Assembly (NCBI GenBank): GCA_028280845.1 | Contig: JANQKZ010000036.1 | Span: 1 to 64,000 of the forward strand | Reading direction: 5' to 3' | DNA length: 64,000 nucleotides | From: Opitutales bacterium | Lineage (GTDB): Bacteria > Verrucomicrobiota > Verrucomicrobiia > Opitutales > JABSRG01 | Shown here: positions 20,592 through 30,325 of the stretch, piece by piece | Position numbering within the stretch: position 1 is the first letter of the stretch | Layout of the letters: each line of letters starts with the position of its first letter | Notes under the pieces: generated by a model | The model's database searches: none | The model's input: only the letters and a program-made list of their open reading frames with translations | Told to the model about the DNA's origin: nothing | Translations under genes and position numbers: made by a program

Positions 20592-21200
20592 CTAGACTTG
20601 GGTCCAGTAAATCGCATAGAATACTACCCAGAAGCTACCCACACTAGCCAGTAGCATCCTGGGGGACGCCCACCCCTTCAGTAGGAATCGAAGCCCTATT
20701 CCAGCGATACTGCAAACAAGCCAAACTGTAAAAAACCGATACCCTCTTGCCGGTACCGTATGCAGGGAGAAAGAAATCAAACCGGTATGCTCATGGGCAA
20801 CGACGGCATTCAGCTTGTAGGGAATCCCCAAGGTGGGAGCCACATAGAGTGCTTGGATGCCATCTGCCTCCCAGTTGCGTTGGGTGCGCTCCACCATCCA
20901 CTCCTTCACAAAAGGCACGGTCAGGACCGCCTTTAAACTCCTGGGTGGATCCTGGCTCCCCCAGGTGAACATGGCCGTTCCAGCCAGGAGAGCTCCGAGA
21001 ACCGCCCAGGGAACTAACCACAAACTCCGTTTCGGGTTAACTGCAGCCGCCCCACTGATGAGGACATCGGGAACCACAAAAAAGAAGGAAGCCTCGGCCA
21101 GGCCCCAAATAAAGGCGATGGCAGGCATCCCGGTACGGGAATTCAGTCTCGTCATTTTGGCTTTGAACTCCATAGGACCTCTGCCTCCAGGCATGATCAA
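20592..21200 (-). CDS. Integral membrane protein (YqaA/DedA-like)
   Basis: 202 aa with several hydrophobic helices (MPAIAFIWGLAEASFFFVVPDVLISG...). Confidence 0.6.
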   Translation of the reverse strand: MIMPGGRGPMEFKAKMTRLNSRTGMPAIAFIWGLAEASFFFVVPDVLISGAAAVNPKRSLWLVPWAVLGALLAGTAMFTWGSQDPPRSLKAVLTVPFVKEWMVERTQRNWEADGIQALYVAPTLGIPYKLNAVVAHEHTGLISFSLHTVPARGYRFFTVWLVCSIAGIGLRFLLKGWASPRMLLASVGSFWVVFYAIYWTQV

Positions 21201-21527
21201 AACGGAAAAGTTAGCAAGGGCGATTCCATGGTGGGGGGGTCCATTTAATCCCAGGTCTCTGCCTGCCTAGCTATTTCTGGCCTTCGGGGAAGGCTATAGG
21301 GTGCTCCCTGCCGGCTTCTGGGCCAGCGGAAAAATGTGTTGGCTCATGTCCCCGGAAAGACCAGTAGCTGGAACTCCTGGAACGCTATGAGCCGACCTCT
21401 TTCGGTAGTTTAAAGGGCTACGTGCCCTGGATCGAGGCCGCCTGCGGGCAAACAATCGTTATTAAAGAGTTCCCAATCTCCTGTTCTTCACGCCCAAAGG
21501 GAAATATAATGCTTCTTTTTCACCCCA

Positions 21528-22571
21528 ATGATGAAACAATTCCTTTTACCCCTGTTCCTGCTTTCCCTGGCATCCACGCCCCTTCAGGCGGAGAAAGCCT
21601 TCAGTGATTCCCCTGAGGCCATGCAGGCTTCCGTCTCTCTCCCACAGCTGAGGGTGGAGGGAAACAAGATCCTGAATCCCGCAGGCGAGGCCGTCATCCT
21701 GCGAGGGATTGCCCTCTCCGATCCCGAGCATCTGGAATCCGTCGGTATGTGGGCTAAGGAATACTTCGAGGCCGTCCGCAGCTGGAATGCCAATCTGGTC
21801 CGCATCCCCGTTCATCCTGCCCGGTGGCGCAAGCTGGGGTATGAGGGCTACATGGACCTTTTGGACCTGGGCGTCCAATGGGCCGGAGAATTGGGCATGT
21901 ATGTCATCATCGACTGGCACACCATCGGTAACCCCATCACCGGTATCCCCCATAATCCCTCCTACCTGACCACCCAGGAGGAAACCATGTATTTCTGGCA
22001 CCAGATCGCCCACCGTTACAAAGGAAATCCCACCGTGGCCTTTTTCGAGCTCTGGAACGAGGCCACCAACTTCAATGGACAGTTTGGCCGCATGCCCTGG
22101 TTAAAGTACAAGGCCTTCATGGAAGAGATCATCTACATGCTCTATGCCATCGATCCTACCGTCATCCCCGTGGTGGGTGGGTTCAACTGGGGCTATGATC
22201 TACGCAATGTCAGGGAGCACCCCATTGAGGCCGAAGGCGTAGCCTATGCCACCCATCCCTACCCTCAAAAAGAGCGCCCTTTTTCCGAGGAGAAGTGGGA
22301 AGATGCCTGGGGGTTTGTCGCCGATGATTACCCGCTCCTCGCCACCGAGTTCGGTTTCATGAGCGAGGATATGCGGGGCGCCCATGTTCCCTGCATCGGT
22401 GATGAAACGTACGGGGTCGCCCTCACCGACTATTTCAATAAGAAGGGGATTTCCTGGACCGCCTGGGTTTTCGACCCCCGGTGGACCCCCAATCTTATCA
22501 CTGGCTGGGACTACAATCCCACACCCTCCGGCGCCTTTTTTAAGTCCATCCTCGAGCGCGATAATCCATAG
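21528..22571 (+). CDS. Glycoside hydrolase family 5 (endoglucanase-like), secreted
   Basis: 347 aa; signal peptide MMKQFLLPLFLLSLASTPLQA; FFELWNEATN (acid/base) and LATEFGFM (nucleophile). Confidence 0.92.
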   Translation: MMKQFLLPLFLLSLASTPLQAEKAFSDSPEAMQASVSLPQLRVEGNKILNPAGEAVILRGIALSDPEHLESVGMWAKEYFEAVRSWNANLVRIPVHPARWRKLGYEGYMDLLDLGVQWAGELGMYVIIDWHTIGNPITGIPHNPSYLTTQEETMYFWHQIAHRYKGNPTVAFFELWNEATNFNGQFGRMPWLKYKAFMEEIIYMLYAIDPTVIPVVGGFNWGYDLRNVREHPIEAEGVAYATHPYPQKERPFSEEKWEDAWGFVADDYPLLATEFGFMSEDMRGAHVPCIGDETYGVALTDYFNKKGISWTAWVFDPRWTPNLITGWDYNPTPSGAFFKSILERDNP

Positions 22572-22796
22572 TCATAAATAGAGGAAACGTTCAATAAGGC
22601 ATTCCCGGCTGGCTCGGTGGTCCAGCCCCACCTCGTGCCCTATTTCAGGTAGGGCGTGACAGCCTGCCTCGTCGAAGCTGAGAATTGGTGCGCCATAAAT
22701 TTCCCCGGAAGTGCCGCGCAGTTCCTATGGCCTATTTTCTCCCCGGAACCAGATTCTCGATTGGCACCCTGGCAGCCAAGCCCCTAAGGTCTCCCC

Positions 22797-23672
22797 ATGA
22801 ATTCCAGTAACCTTGACATTCGCCAGGCCTCCCGGGCTGAACTCGACCTGATTTTGTCCTGGGCTAAAACCGAGGGCTGGAACCCCGGACCTCACGATGC
22901 CGATGCCTATTGGGCGGCAGACCCAAAAGGCTTCCTCATCGCCGAACATCAAGGAAACATAATAGGAGGAGGCTCCGTCGTCGCCTACGATGAACGATTA
23001 GGGTTCATGGGCTTATTCATCGTTAAACCGGAGTTCAGAGGCCGGGGCCTGGGCCGCGAGCTCTGGCGCTATCGACGCGACTCCTTGAGGGGGAGGCTGG
23101 GCCCTGACGGAACCATCGGCCTGGACGGAGTTGAAGCTATGCAACCCTTTTACGCAAAAGGAGGGTTTGTCCTGCAACACTCCACCACCCGGTATCTTGG
23201 TCCGGTCTCCCCACAGTCTATAGACATGGAAGAGCGCACGCTCCTGCCTGCCAATGAGGTCCCATTTGAGCGTATTGACACCTTTGACCAAGATCATTTC
23301 GGCGCCCAGCGATCAGGGTTCCTTCGAACTTGGCTATCTGCTGAAGGCACGCGTTCCCTTGCCCTGCTCGATCGGGAAGGCAGCGTGGTTGGCCTGGGTT
23401 CCATCCGCCCTGGAGTATTGGACGGATTTAAAGTCGGCCCCCTGTTTGCCCGGTCATCCATAGAAGCAAAGGTTCTGTTTAACGCTCTGGCAGCAGATAC
23501 CGGGAGTGCCAACGTCTACATCGATGTACCGGAAATTAATCCAGAGGGCCTGGCCCTCGTTAAAAGCCACGATCTTCAACCCCAATTTACCTGCGGACGC
23601 ATGGTTTTGGGTACCCCCGTGGCTCTTCCGTGGAACCGGATCTACGGCCTTACCAGTTTCGAATTGGGGTGA
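22797..23672 (+). CDS. GNAT family N-acetyltransferase (two-domain)
   Basis: 291 aa; GLFIVKPEFRGRGLGRELWRYRRD (acetyl-CoA binding), C-terminal GNAT-like half. Confidence 0.88.
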   Translation: MNSSNLDIRQASRAELDLILSWAKTEGWNPGPHDADAYWAADPKGFLIAEHQGNIIGGGSVVAYDERLGFMGLFIVKPEFRGRGLGRELWRYRRDSLRGRLGPDGTIGLDGVEAMQPFYAKGGFVLQHSTTRYLGPVSPQSIDMEERTLLPANEVPFERIDTFDQDHFGAQRSGFLRTWLSAEGTRSLALLDREGSVVGLGSIRPGVLDGFKVGPLFARSSIEAKVLFNALAADTGSANVYIDVPEINPEGLALVKSHDLQPQFTCGRMVLGTPVALPWNRIYGLTSFELG

Positions 23673-23724
23673 ACCATACATTCGACGATTGGTCCTGTAT
23701 CATCCCATAATCCATAACTGCATT

Positions 23725-23760
23725 TGTCATTGCGAGAAGCCAGGCAACGAAGCAATCTCC
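23725..23760. repeat. Dispersed repeat of the TGTCATTGCGAG...CGAAGCAATCTCC type
   Basis: tgtcattgcgagaagccaggcaacgaagcaatctcc in the 23.67-23.77 kb intergenic gap; partial inverted repeat ATTGC/GCAAT; matches a repeat form known from diverse bacterial genomes. Confidence 0.6.
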
Positions 23761-23772
23761 CCCACCTCTACG

Positions 23773-24996
23773 CTACTCCAGCGGCCCACCATGTCGCCAC
23801 CCCAGGTTGATAAACTCGCGCAACTCCTTTACCACCTCGGGGTATTCCGTGGCCACATCAACCAGGTTAATCGGATCCGCCTGCCGATCATATAACTGAA
23901 GCGGCTGCCCCAGGTCAGCGATTAAATTCCACCGCTTGGTTTTGACTCCCACATCATTGAGGTGGTAGGCCTTGTGAGTAAACGCGGCCTGTTTCCAGGC
24001 TTTGCCCGGATTATCCAGCAGAGGCACAAAACTGAGCCCTTCCAGCTGTTGAGGTGGGTCTGGCAATTCGCATAGCTCGAGTAAAGTCGGATACAGGTCG
24101 ACTAACTCCACAATGCCGGGTGCCCGTCTTCCGTTGTTCGGGTTTTCGGGAAGGCGCACCATCAGGGGGACCATCGTCTCCATGTCATAGTTGTTTCCCT
24201 TCCCCCATTTTCCGCGCCAGCCCAGGCTGAACCCATGATCCATGCTGCCAACCATTAAAATCGTGTTCTCCAACAGTCCGCGTGATTCTGCTTCGCGGAC
24301 GATCTCGCCCACGAAACGATCCACTTCAGTAATATAGGCAAAGAAATTGCGCAGGAGGTCCTGAAGCCCCGCCGCATCCAATTCCTTGCCCCGATAATTC
24401 CGCGACATTGCATCGGGGTCAAATTCCACACCCTCGTATTCAGCGTAGGCCCAAGGCTGGGGAGTCCACTCGGTATGCACCTGTTTCCAACCGATCATGA
24501 GAAGCCATGGATCCGTCTTTCCCGCAACAAGGTCCAGGGCGGCAAGCGGCCGTTCGTTCGTCTCCAGGCGGGCGTTATCATCCACGTGAAAGGCATTATC
24601 CATTCCTCCGCAACGACCGTCATATATTTTGCCTACCCCATGAACATAGTAGCCGTTGTCCTTGAAGTGCCGAGGCAGGGAAACTGCCTTGGGCAGCATG
24701 GTCTGCCAGTCATCATCAATCTTCACGATCCCGCTCGTCGACGGACGAATCCCCGTCAAGACTGATGTCCGCGACGGGGTGCACAACGCAACGTTACAAT
24801 GCACATCCTCGAACAGGACTGCGTCCCGGGAAAGGCGATCCAGCTCAGGGGTCTTCACCGCCTCCCATCCATAACACCCCAAAAATGGCCCGATGTCTTC
24901 AATACACAGCCAGAGCACATTGGGGCGTTGGTCGGCCATCAGTGGGAGGTATGCCAGGGTGGAACAAAGCAGGGAGAAAAAAAACACGAAACGCAT
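23773..24996 (-). CDS. Sulfatase (type I, iduronate-2-sulfatase-like), exported
   Basis: 407 aa; FGly signature CTPSRTSVLTG; PNVLWLCIEDIGPFLGCYG. Confidence 0.93.
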   Translation of the reverse strand: MRFVFFFSLLCSTLAYLPLMADQRPNVLWLCIEDIGPFLGCYGWEAVKTPELDRLSRDAVLFEDVHCNVALCTPSRTSVLTGIRPSTSGIVKIDDDWQTMLPKAVSLPRHFKDNGYYVHGVGKIYDGRCGGMDNAFHVDDNARLETNERPLAALDLVAGKTDPWLLMIGWKQVHTEWTPQPWAYAEYEGVEFDPDAMSRNYRGKELDAAGLQDLLRNFFAYITEVDRFVGEIVREAESRGLLENTILMVGSMDHGFSLGWRGKWGKGNNYDMETMVPLMVRLPENPNNGRRAPGIVELVDLYPTLLELCELPDPPQQLEGLSFVPLLDNPGKAWKQAAFTHKAYHLNDVGVKTKRWNLIADLGQPLQLYDRQADPINLVDVATEYPEVVKELREFINLGWRHGGPLE

Positions 24997-25134
24997 AGGA
25001 TTGAAATCAGAAGAATGGAATGCCGTTATGATTTGTAAAATTCCGGAAGGGCAAAACTATCCCATTCATCGTTGTTATCCAAAAAATCACATTCCAACTC
25101 ACATCCATCTTGATTATTGTGAGGTGTTGAATCC

Positions 25135-27219
25135 ATGAAGAATCCCAACCGACCCCATCCTCCTACCCCCCCTTTCTACCTGGCCGGCCTCCTCCTGCTG
25201 GTATGTCTTTACCAACCCTTACCCGGCCAGAGCCCTCCATATCTCATCGACCTTCAAGAAGCACTATCCGCCGGGTGGAGTCCCGGTCCCTTCTTCCAGG
25301 AGATGGATTTAAACACCATTACCGGCTTTGCCGGTGAATTTGGAACGGCCAACTGGATGGAGAGCGACCACCCCGCCTTCAACGAATTTATTCGGATCGA
25401 ATTGAACAATGAGCCTGCTGAAAACTGGAGCGCCGGGCTCAATACAACCTTTAACCCGATGCCTATCCAAGAGGGCGAATGGATCTTAGCGAGCTTCTAT
25501 GCCCGAAAAGGACCGGATACCGGACAGGCCATGTTTGAGGCCTTCATCCAGCGCCCTCAGCCTGATTGGATCCGGATTGAGAATAGTGGAGGGCGCCTCA
25601 CCGGTGAGTGGACCCGGTTTTATGTGTTGGGCCAAGCCCAACAAGACTTCCCGCCGGACACGGTCAATTTCACCATTCACCTCGGTCAAACTATCCAGAC
25701 CGTCGATATCGCCGGCCTCTCCGTGCTCCACTTAAATGCCTCGACCGATCCCGACGCCGTTCCCGTCTCTCCTATTGCCTATGAGGGCATGGCGGACGAC
25801 GCCGAATGGAGAACCCAAGCCCGTCAAATGATTGAAACGCACCGCATGGGTGATTGGGTCTTGGAGCTGAGGAATTCCCAGGGCCAATCCTTATCTGGTG
25901 CGACGGTCACCATCGAGCTTCAAACCCATGCTTACCCCTTCGGCTCTTTCTTTTCCCGGTTGATAGTCGAAGACGGCCCCGAGGCTGAACAATATGCGCG
26001 CTGGTTTAAGGACAACTTTAACGCCGCTACCAATCCCGTCTACTGGGCCGATTGGGGTTGGGCTAATCCGGTTCGTCAGCAGAACTACCGCGACATGGCC
26101 GACTGGCTGCAAACCGAAGGCATCCCCACAAGGGGGCATGTGCTCATCTATCCGGGCTGGAATTTCGCCCCCCAGGAATTGAGAGACCTGGCGAATGACC
26201 CGGAGGCCTTCCAGGCCAGGATTATACAACATCTTGAAGAGATTGTTCCCATCATGAAAGCCTACGGTGTCCGGGAATACGATGTTACCAATGAGCTGCG
26301 CCATCTCTCGGACTTTACCGATATTGTCGGCATGGTCGGAGTCGTCGCCTGGTTTCGCAAAGTCCGAGAGCTGGACCCGGACGCCGTCCTCTACATCAAT
26401 GAAAACACCATCCTCTCCGCGGCCGGCCTCAAAACTTCCGCTCAAGATCATTACTTCCAAACCATCCATGACCTCCTGGCTCATGGAGCTCCCCTCGATG
26501 GGATAGGCATGCAAGGCCACTTCGACGGCGCCGTTACCGACCCCGAACGACTATGGGAGATTCTCGATCGTTTTGCCACCTTCGGCCTCCCCATCCGCAT
26601 CACGGAATACGACTTGAGCACCCGCGATTTCGAGGGCCAGGCGCGCTACGATAGCGATTTCTACACCACCATCTTTGCCCACCCTGCCACTGCCGGCCTC
26701 ACCCGCTGGGGCTACTACGAACCGGAAATGTGGCGACCTCTCGGCGCCATCATCGACTCGGAAGGCGTATACAAACCCAACGGTATCGCTCAAAGGCAAC
26801 TCCTTTTTGAGGATTGGTCGAGCCGGGAAACCCTAACCTCAGACAAAAACGGGCAAGTCCGCTTTCATGCATTTTATGGGAACTATAAGGTTTCCGTGCT
26901 CCATCGTGGGGTCCTCTATGAAAGCAATTTAGATTTCAGAAAATCCAGTTCAACTTCAGCTTCACCCATGATCCTTCCGATTACATCCATGCATCCCAGA
27001 GGAAAACTGAAACTCCGGATGAACAACGACCAACTGGAATTGACCTTTCCCCAGCTTCCGCCTACCCATTCGGCCACCCTTAAACGGTCCCATGACATGC
27101 TCACCTGGGTAGACCAGGATACTTCGATCCCTTTGGATAAAGATAATATCCTCCACTGGAAGGCCTCTCCATCAAACCATCCCGTATTTTATCGCCTGCG
27201 CATTGAGCAAGTGAAGTGA
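25135..27219 (+). CDS. Endo-1,4-beta-xylanase-like protein (GH10) with N-terminal carbohydrate-binding-like region
   Basis: 694 aa; EYDVTNELRHL (acid/base), RITEYDLST (nucleophile), WGYYEPEMWRP; signal peptide. Confidence 0.9.
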   Translation: MKNPNRPHPPTPPFYLAGLLLLVCLYQPLPGQSPPYLIDLQEALSAGWSPGPFFQEMDLNTITGFAGEFGTANWMESDHPAFNEFIRIELNNEPAENWSAGLNTTFNPMPIQEGEWILASFYARKGPDTGQAMFEAFIQRPQPDWIRIENSGGRLTGEWTRFYVLGQAQQDFPPDTVNFTIHLGQTIQTVDIAGLSVLHLNASTDPDAVPVSPIAYEGMADDAEWRTQARQMIETHRMGDWVLELRNSQGQSLSGATVTIELQTHAYPFGSFFSRLIVEDGPEAEQYARWFKDNFNAATNPVYWADWGWANPVRQQNYRDMADWLQTEGIPTRGHVLIYPGWNFAPQELRDLANDPEAFQARIIQHLEEIVPIMKAYGVREYDVTNELRHLSDFTDIVGMVGVVAWFRKVRELDPDAVLYINENTILSAAGLKTSAQDHYFQTIHDLLAHGAPLDGIGMQGHFDGAVTDPERLWEILDRFATFGLPIRITEYDLSTRDFEGQARYDSDFYTTIFAHPATAGLTRWGYYEPEMWRPLGAIIDSEGVYKPNGIAQRQLLFEDWSSRETLTSDKNGQVRFHAFYGNYKVSVLHRGVLYESNLDFRKSSSTSASPMILPITSMHPRGKLKLRMNNDQLELTFPQLPPTHSATLKRSHDMLTWVDQDTSIPLDKDNILHWKASPSNHPVFYRLRIEQVK

Positions 27220-27284
27220 ACAAAAGGGGGGCATCGTGTCCATTCCTCCCCCTTTCATCCTTTTCCAGCAGAGATAAAGTAAAG

Positions 27285-27432
27285 GGTATCCCAGCTTCGT
27301 ACGAATGTATGAGCCCCAACGATGGGCAGAACTGCGGGGGTCTCCCGCCACCGTGATGGCTGACGGCCAATGAGCGCACCTGTAAAACAGGGGAAGCCGG
27401 AGACCCCATCCATCCGGAGAAAAGGAGGATGG
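27285..27432 (+). ncRNA. Candidate cobalamin-riboswitch-like structured RNA (orphan or degenerate)
   Basis: In order: GGTATCC; CCCGCCACCGTGATGG; GGCCAATG; GGGGAAG; AGCCGGAGACC, resembling the 3' half of the Cbl consensus; GGTATCC can pair with GGAGACC (P2-like); distal GGGGTCTCC/GGAGACCCC and CCTGTaaaACAGG hairpins. Confidence 0.4.
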
Positions 27433-27459
27433 AGAGCAACAATAGATAAACATGTTCAA

Positions 27460-30087
27460 TTATCGCAAGCGCCTCCTGCTTGCTTCCTCTCCCGCCAGAG
27501 AGTGGCGCAGATAGTTGCCTTTTACGGTGACAGGGTCCCCCCCCTCCCAGGACCATCTGAGGTCAAACGCACCCTGGCCTCCATCGGGGATAGGAAAGCG
27601 CACTTCGATGGGATAGGGTTCCCCCTCTACCATGGTCAAGGTGGCAGATTGAGTACCCGGAAAGTCATCCGCTTTCAATAAGGTCTGATTATCCACGATC
27701 AGCATCAGGCCATGGTCGGCCCGCCCCTGGAATTGAATCTCTCCATCCGCCGGTCCTATCAGGTAGCCATTCCATATCAGGCCCAGGTCGTTCCCCATTT
27801 TCATGATCTCGTTGTCATATTCAAAAGAGAGGGTATCGAGGGGAAACTCACCTTGGGGATTCCGGTAACGCGGGCTTCCGTAGTGAATCCCGATCAAGCC
27901 GGGACGGGTTGGGTCCTCATACCCCGGAGGAAAGGGTTCTCCAACTGCGCGTTGGACAAAACCCAGACTATTGACCGGCATTTCCACTTGCACGTTTGCT
28001 CCCAGCTCCTCCACCAATACGGGAAGGTCATACACGCCTAGAGCCCCATAAACGGTGTTATTCAGCTGCCGATAAGAGCGGCGGTTTTCCAGAATATTGT
28101 ACCAGGATTTCAATGAACGCCGTAACCGGGTGCTGTGAATCAGGTCGGGTTCAAGAAAAGCCGCATGCAGGGCAATAGGTCCCGCCTCTCCCACCGCGAA
28201 AAGATCTACCCCCCGAAAATTCGCTCCCTCCGTTTCTTCAATATAACGGATGGCCAGGAGCACGTCATCAATGCGTTTGGCAATGAAGTTCTCCTGCAGG
28301 AGGTAATGCGCATAATAGTTATATTGGTTGCTGGAAAAAAAGGCCCCCTGGAGGATTTGCCTGTCCTGGAGGGTCTCCCCCATATCGCGCAGGTCCACCC
28401 CGACCACCCGCCGTCCGCCTTCGGCGGCCTGGAACCAGGTACTTCCCCGGCTCAATGCCTTGTAAGCTCCAACAGGATCCAAGACCAGGAGCGGTCGGTC
28501 GACCACATCGGACTTCGGCCTCAAATCGACAACCGGCAGGAAAATCCCCTCATCATATTCTAAGAGGGCCTTATGGAGCTGAAGCGGCCCCAAGTCTACC
28601 GATGACTGGAAGTGAACCATGGGAGCAGGGATCTCACGAGCCGGCCGGGATCCCACCAATTCGCGGACAGCGGACCGCCGGTCCACCGGAGACCGTCGCG
28701 CCCAGTTGGCTTTACGCCTTGCCAGACCCATTTCATAGTCATCCATGAAAAAATCGAATATCGAGCGGGCGCCCTCTATTTCGAGAACCTGGCCGCTCGG
28801 GGTCGCCCATAGCTCCTCCTCGGTAAAGAGGGCATGGTCCGCTTCCCAAATCTCTACCATTTCTCCGTTTAACCAGAAATGCAGCCATCTGGCTGCCGCC
28901 TCCCGCTGTGTGCGGTTATAGTTGTGCCCCGCATTGTTTTCCAGGATATCCGCCCGCTCGGAATAACCCAAATCTGTGTAGCGCCGTTTGATATATCGGA
29001 AGCCCTCCCAAACGGCATCAATGAGGAAAAAATCATGGGTCGCCGCCAGGATTTTTACCGGTGCGGGGGCTCGCATCAGGTAGAGCGCCGGGTGCTCTAT
29101 CCCGATCTCCAGCATGCCAAAAAACTGTTGCTCCCCGTCTCCCAGGGAATCCCAAACCTGCCGACTGGTCAAATGAGGCCAGCAGCTGGGTACAGCCACT
29201 TTCAATCGCTCATCCAGGGCAAATATATGCGACGTCTGCGTGCCGCCCCCGCTGTTTCCCGTTACTCCGAGGCGCTCCGGATCCACTTCGGGGCGGCTCT
29301 CCAGATAGTCCAAAGCCCGCATCCCGTCCCAAACAAAATTCTGAATTAGACCTTGTCCCAATAAAGTAGATATAATGGATTCCTGCATATGCATGTGAGT
29401 CCCGTAGTAGGGATAATCAGCATCGTTGCTGCGGTACTGCATACGCTCACTTTGATCAATTGGATCAAAGACAAAACCGACCATGCCGTGACTGGCAACG
29501 AGGGCGCCCATGGCCTGGTATTCATCGTGAGCCTTGGCCTCGACCGCATGCCCGCAAGGAATCAGAACACCCGCGTACGGCGCATCGAAAAACTGTGCTT
29601 TCGGAAGGTAGAGGCTCCCTGTTACATAGAACCCGGGGCGGCTTTCGAAGAGGACTTTTTCGACACGGTAACGCGGTCGATCAATTACCCCGGTCACTTG
29701 AGCGTTTAAGGGGGTTCGTTCGGGGAACGGACCAATCGAATCAAGGATGGCCGATCGCCATACTTCAATCTGTTCATTCCAACCCCCATTCTCCTGAAGT
29801 TTCATGAAATTTTCGGCCCATTCATGATAACGGGCGACGGTTCGTTTTCGCAACTGGTTCTCCACCATCAGGCTGGGCTCCACCCCGTTTGGCAACTTAC
29901 CGTCGATGACCTTAAACTCATCTTCAAGGCCACTCCAGGAGACACCTGGAAGCATACCCATTAATGCAACAAGAGAAAACAACTTCCCCCATACCGGCCA
30001 AGAACCCAGGGCCAAGGTAGGTGTTTTTACCATTTCATTTTTATCACAAGCCCCATTTCCAGGGTCAAATCCAAATGATAAAACCAT
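27460..30087 (-). CDS. Exported alpha/beta hydrolase (acetylxylan esterase-like) with C-terminal PA14-like domain
   Basis: 875 aa; GVTGNSGGGTQTSHIFALDERLKVAVPSCWP (nucleophile elbow), NNAGHNYNRTQREA; C-term GLIWNGYLIGPADGEIQFQGRADHGLMLIVDN is PA14-like. True start likely 30033 (MVKTPTLALGSW..., signal peptide). Confidence 0.85.
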   Translation of the reverse strand: MVLSFGFDPGNGACDKNEMVKTPTLALGSWPVWGKLFSLVALMGMLPGVSWSGLEDEFKVIDGKLPNGVEPSLMVENQLRKRTVARYHEWAENFMKLQENGGWNEQIEVWRSAILDSIGPFPERTPLNAQVTGVIDRPRYRVEKVLFESRPGFYVTGSLYLPKAQFFDAPYAGVLIPCGHAVEAKAHDEYQAMGALVASHGMVGFVFDPIDQSERMQYRSNDADYPYYGTHMHMQESIISTLLGQGLIQNFVWDGMRALDYLESRPEVDPERLGVTGNSGGGTQTSHIFALDERLKVAVPSCWPHLTSRQVWDSLGDGEQQFFGMLEIGIEHPALYLMRAPAPVKILAATHDFFLIDAVWEGFRYIKRRYTDLGYSERADILENNAGHNYNRTQREAAARWLHFWLNGEMVEIWEADHALFTEEELWATPSGQVLEIEGARSIFDFFMDDYEMGLARRKANWARRSPVDRRSAVRELVGSRPAREIPAPMVHFQSSVDLGPLQLHKALLEYDEGIFLPVVDLRPKSDVVDRPLLVLDPVGAYKALSRGSTWFQAAEGGRRVVGVDLRDMGETLQDRQILQGAFFSSNQYNYYAHYLLQENFIAKRIDDVLLAIRYIEETEGANFRGVDLFAVGEAGPIALHAAFLEPDLIHSTRLRRSLKSWYNILENRRSYRQLNNTVYGALGVYDLPVLVEELGANVQVEMPVNSLGFVQRAVGEPFPPGYEDPTRPGLIGIHYGSPRYRNPQGEFPLDTLSFEYDNEIMKMGNDLGLIWNGYLIGPADGEIQFQGRADHGLMLIVDNQTLLKADDFPGTQSATLTMVEGEPYPIEVRFPIPDGGQGAFDLRWSWEGGDPVTVKGNYLRHSLAGEEASRRRLR

Positions 30088-30097
30088 GAAATTTCAT
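30086..30097. promoter_or_regulatory. Palindrome ATGAAATTTCAT upstream of the esterase, candidate TTTCATGAAA-family operator
   Basis: 12-bp perfect palindrome; made of the same ATGAAA/TTTCAT half-sites as other sites. Confidence 0.35.
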
Positions 30098-30325
30098 CAT
30101 TATTTCACCAGCTTACAAGCTATCCGTACCATAGGACCGGGATCTGGAAATCAGGAATCTGAAAATGTCCCGGGGGTTCCAACAAAACATCGCGTTATGG
30201 GGGATCGAGGGCTAAACCCATACCATGCATCGGTGGCACGATAATATCCACTTGGATTCCCGCTCAACGGGCTTCGCGGGTGGATCCGGCTATCGCCCTC
30301 AGAGAGTTTTAATCCCCCTACACCC

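Noticed and set aside
21383-21520. Frame encoding YEPTSFGSLKGYVPWIEAACGQTIVIKEFPIS, faintly like a Phd-type antitoxin fragment
   Set aside because: Too short and weak, no partner toxin, no clear start or RBS.
29800-29809. Exact TTTCATGAAA inside the esterase gene
   Set aside because: Falls within coding sequence (NFMK codons), so not counted as regulon evidence although binding cannot be excluded.
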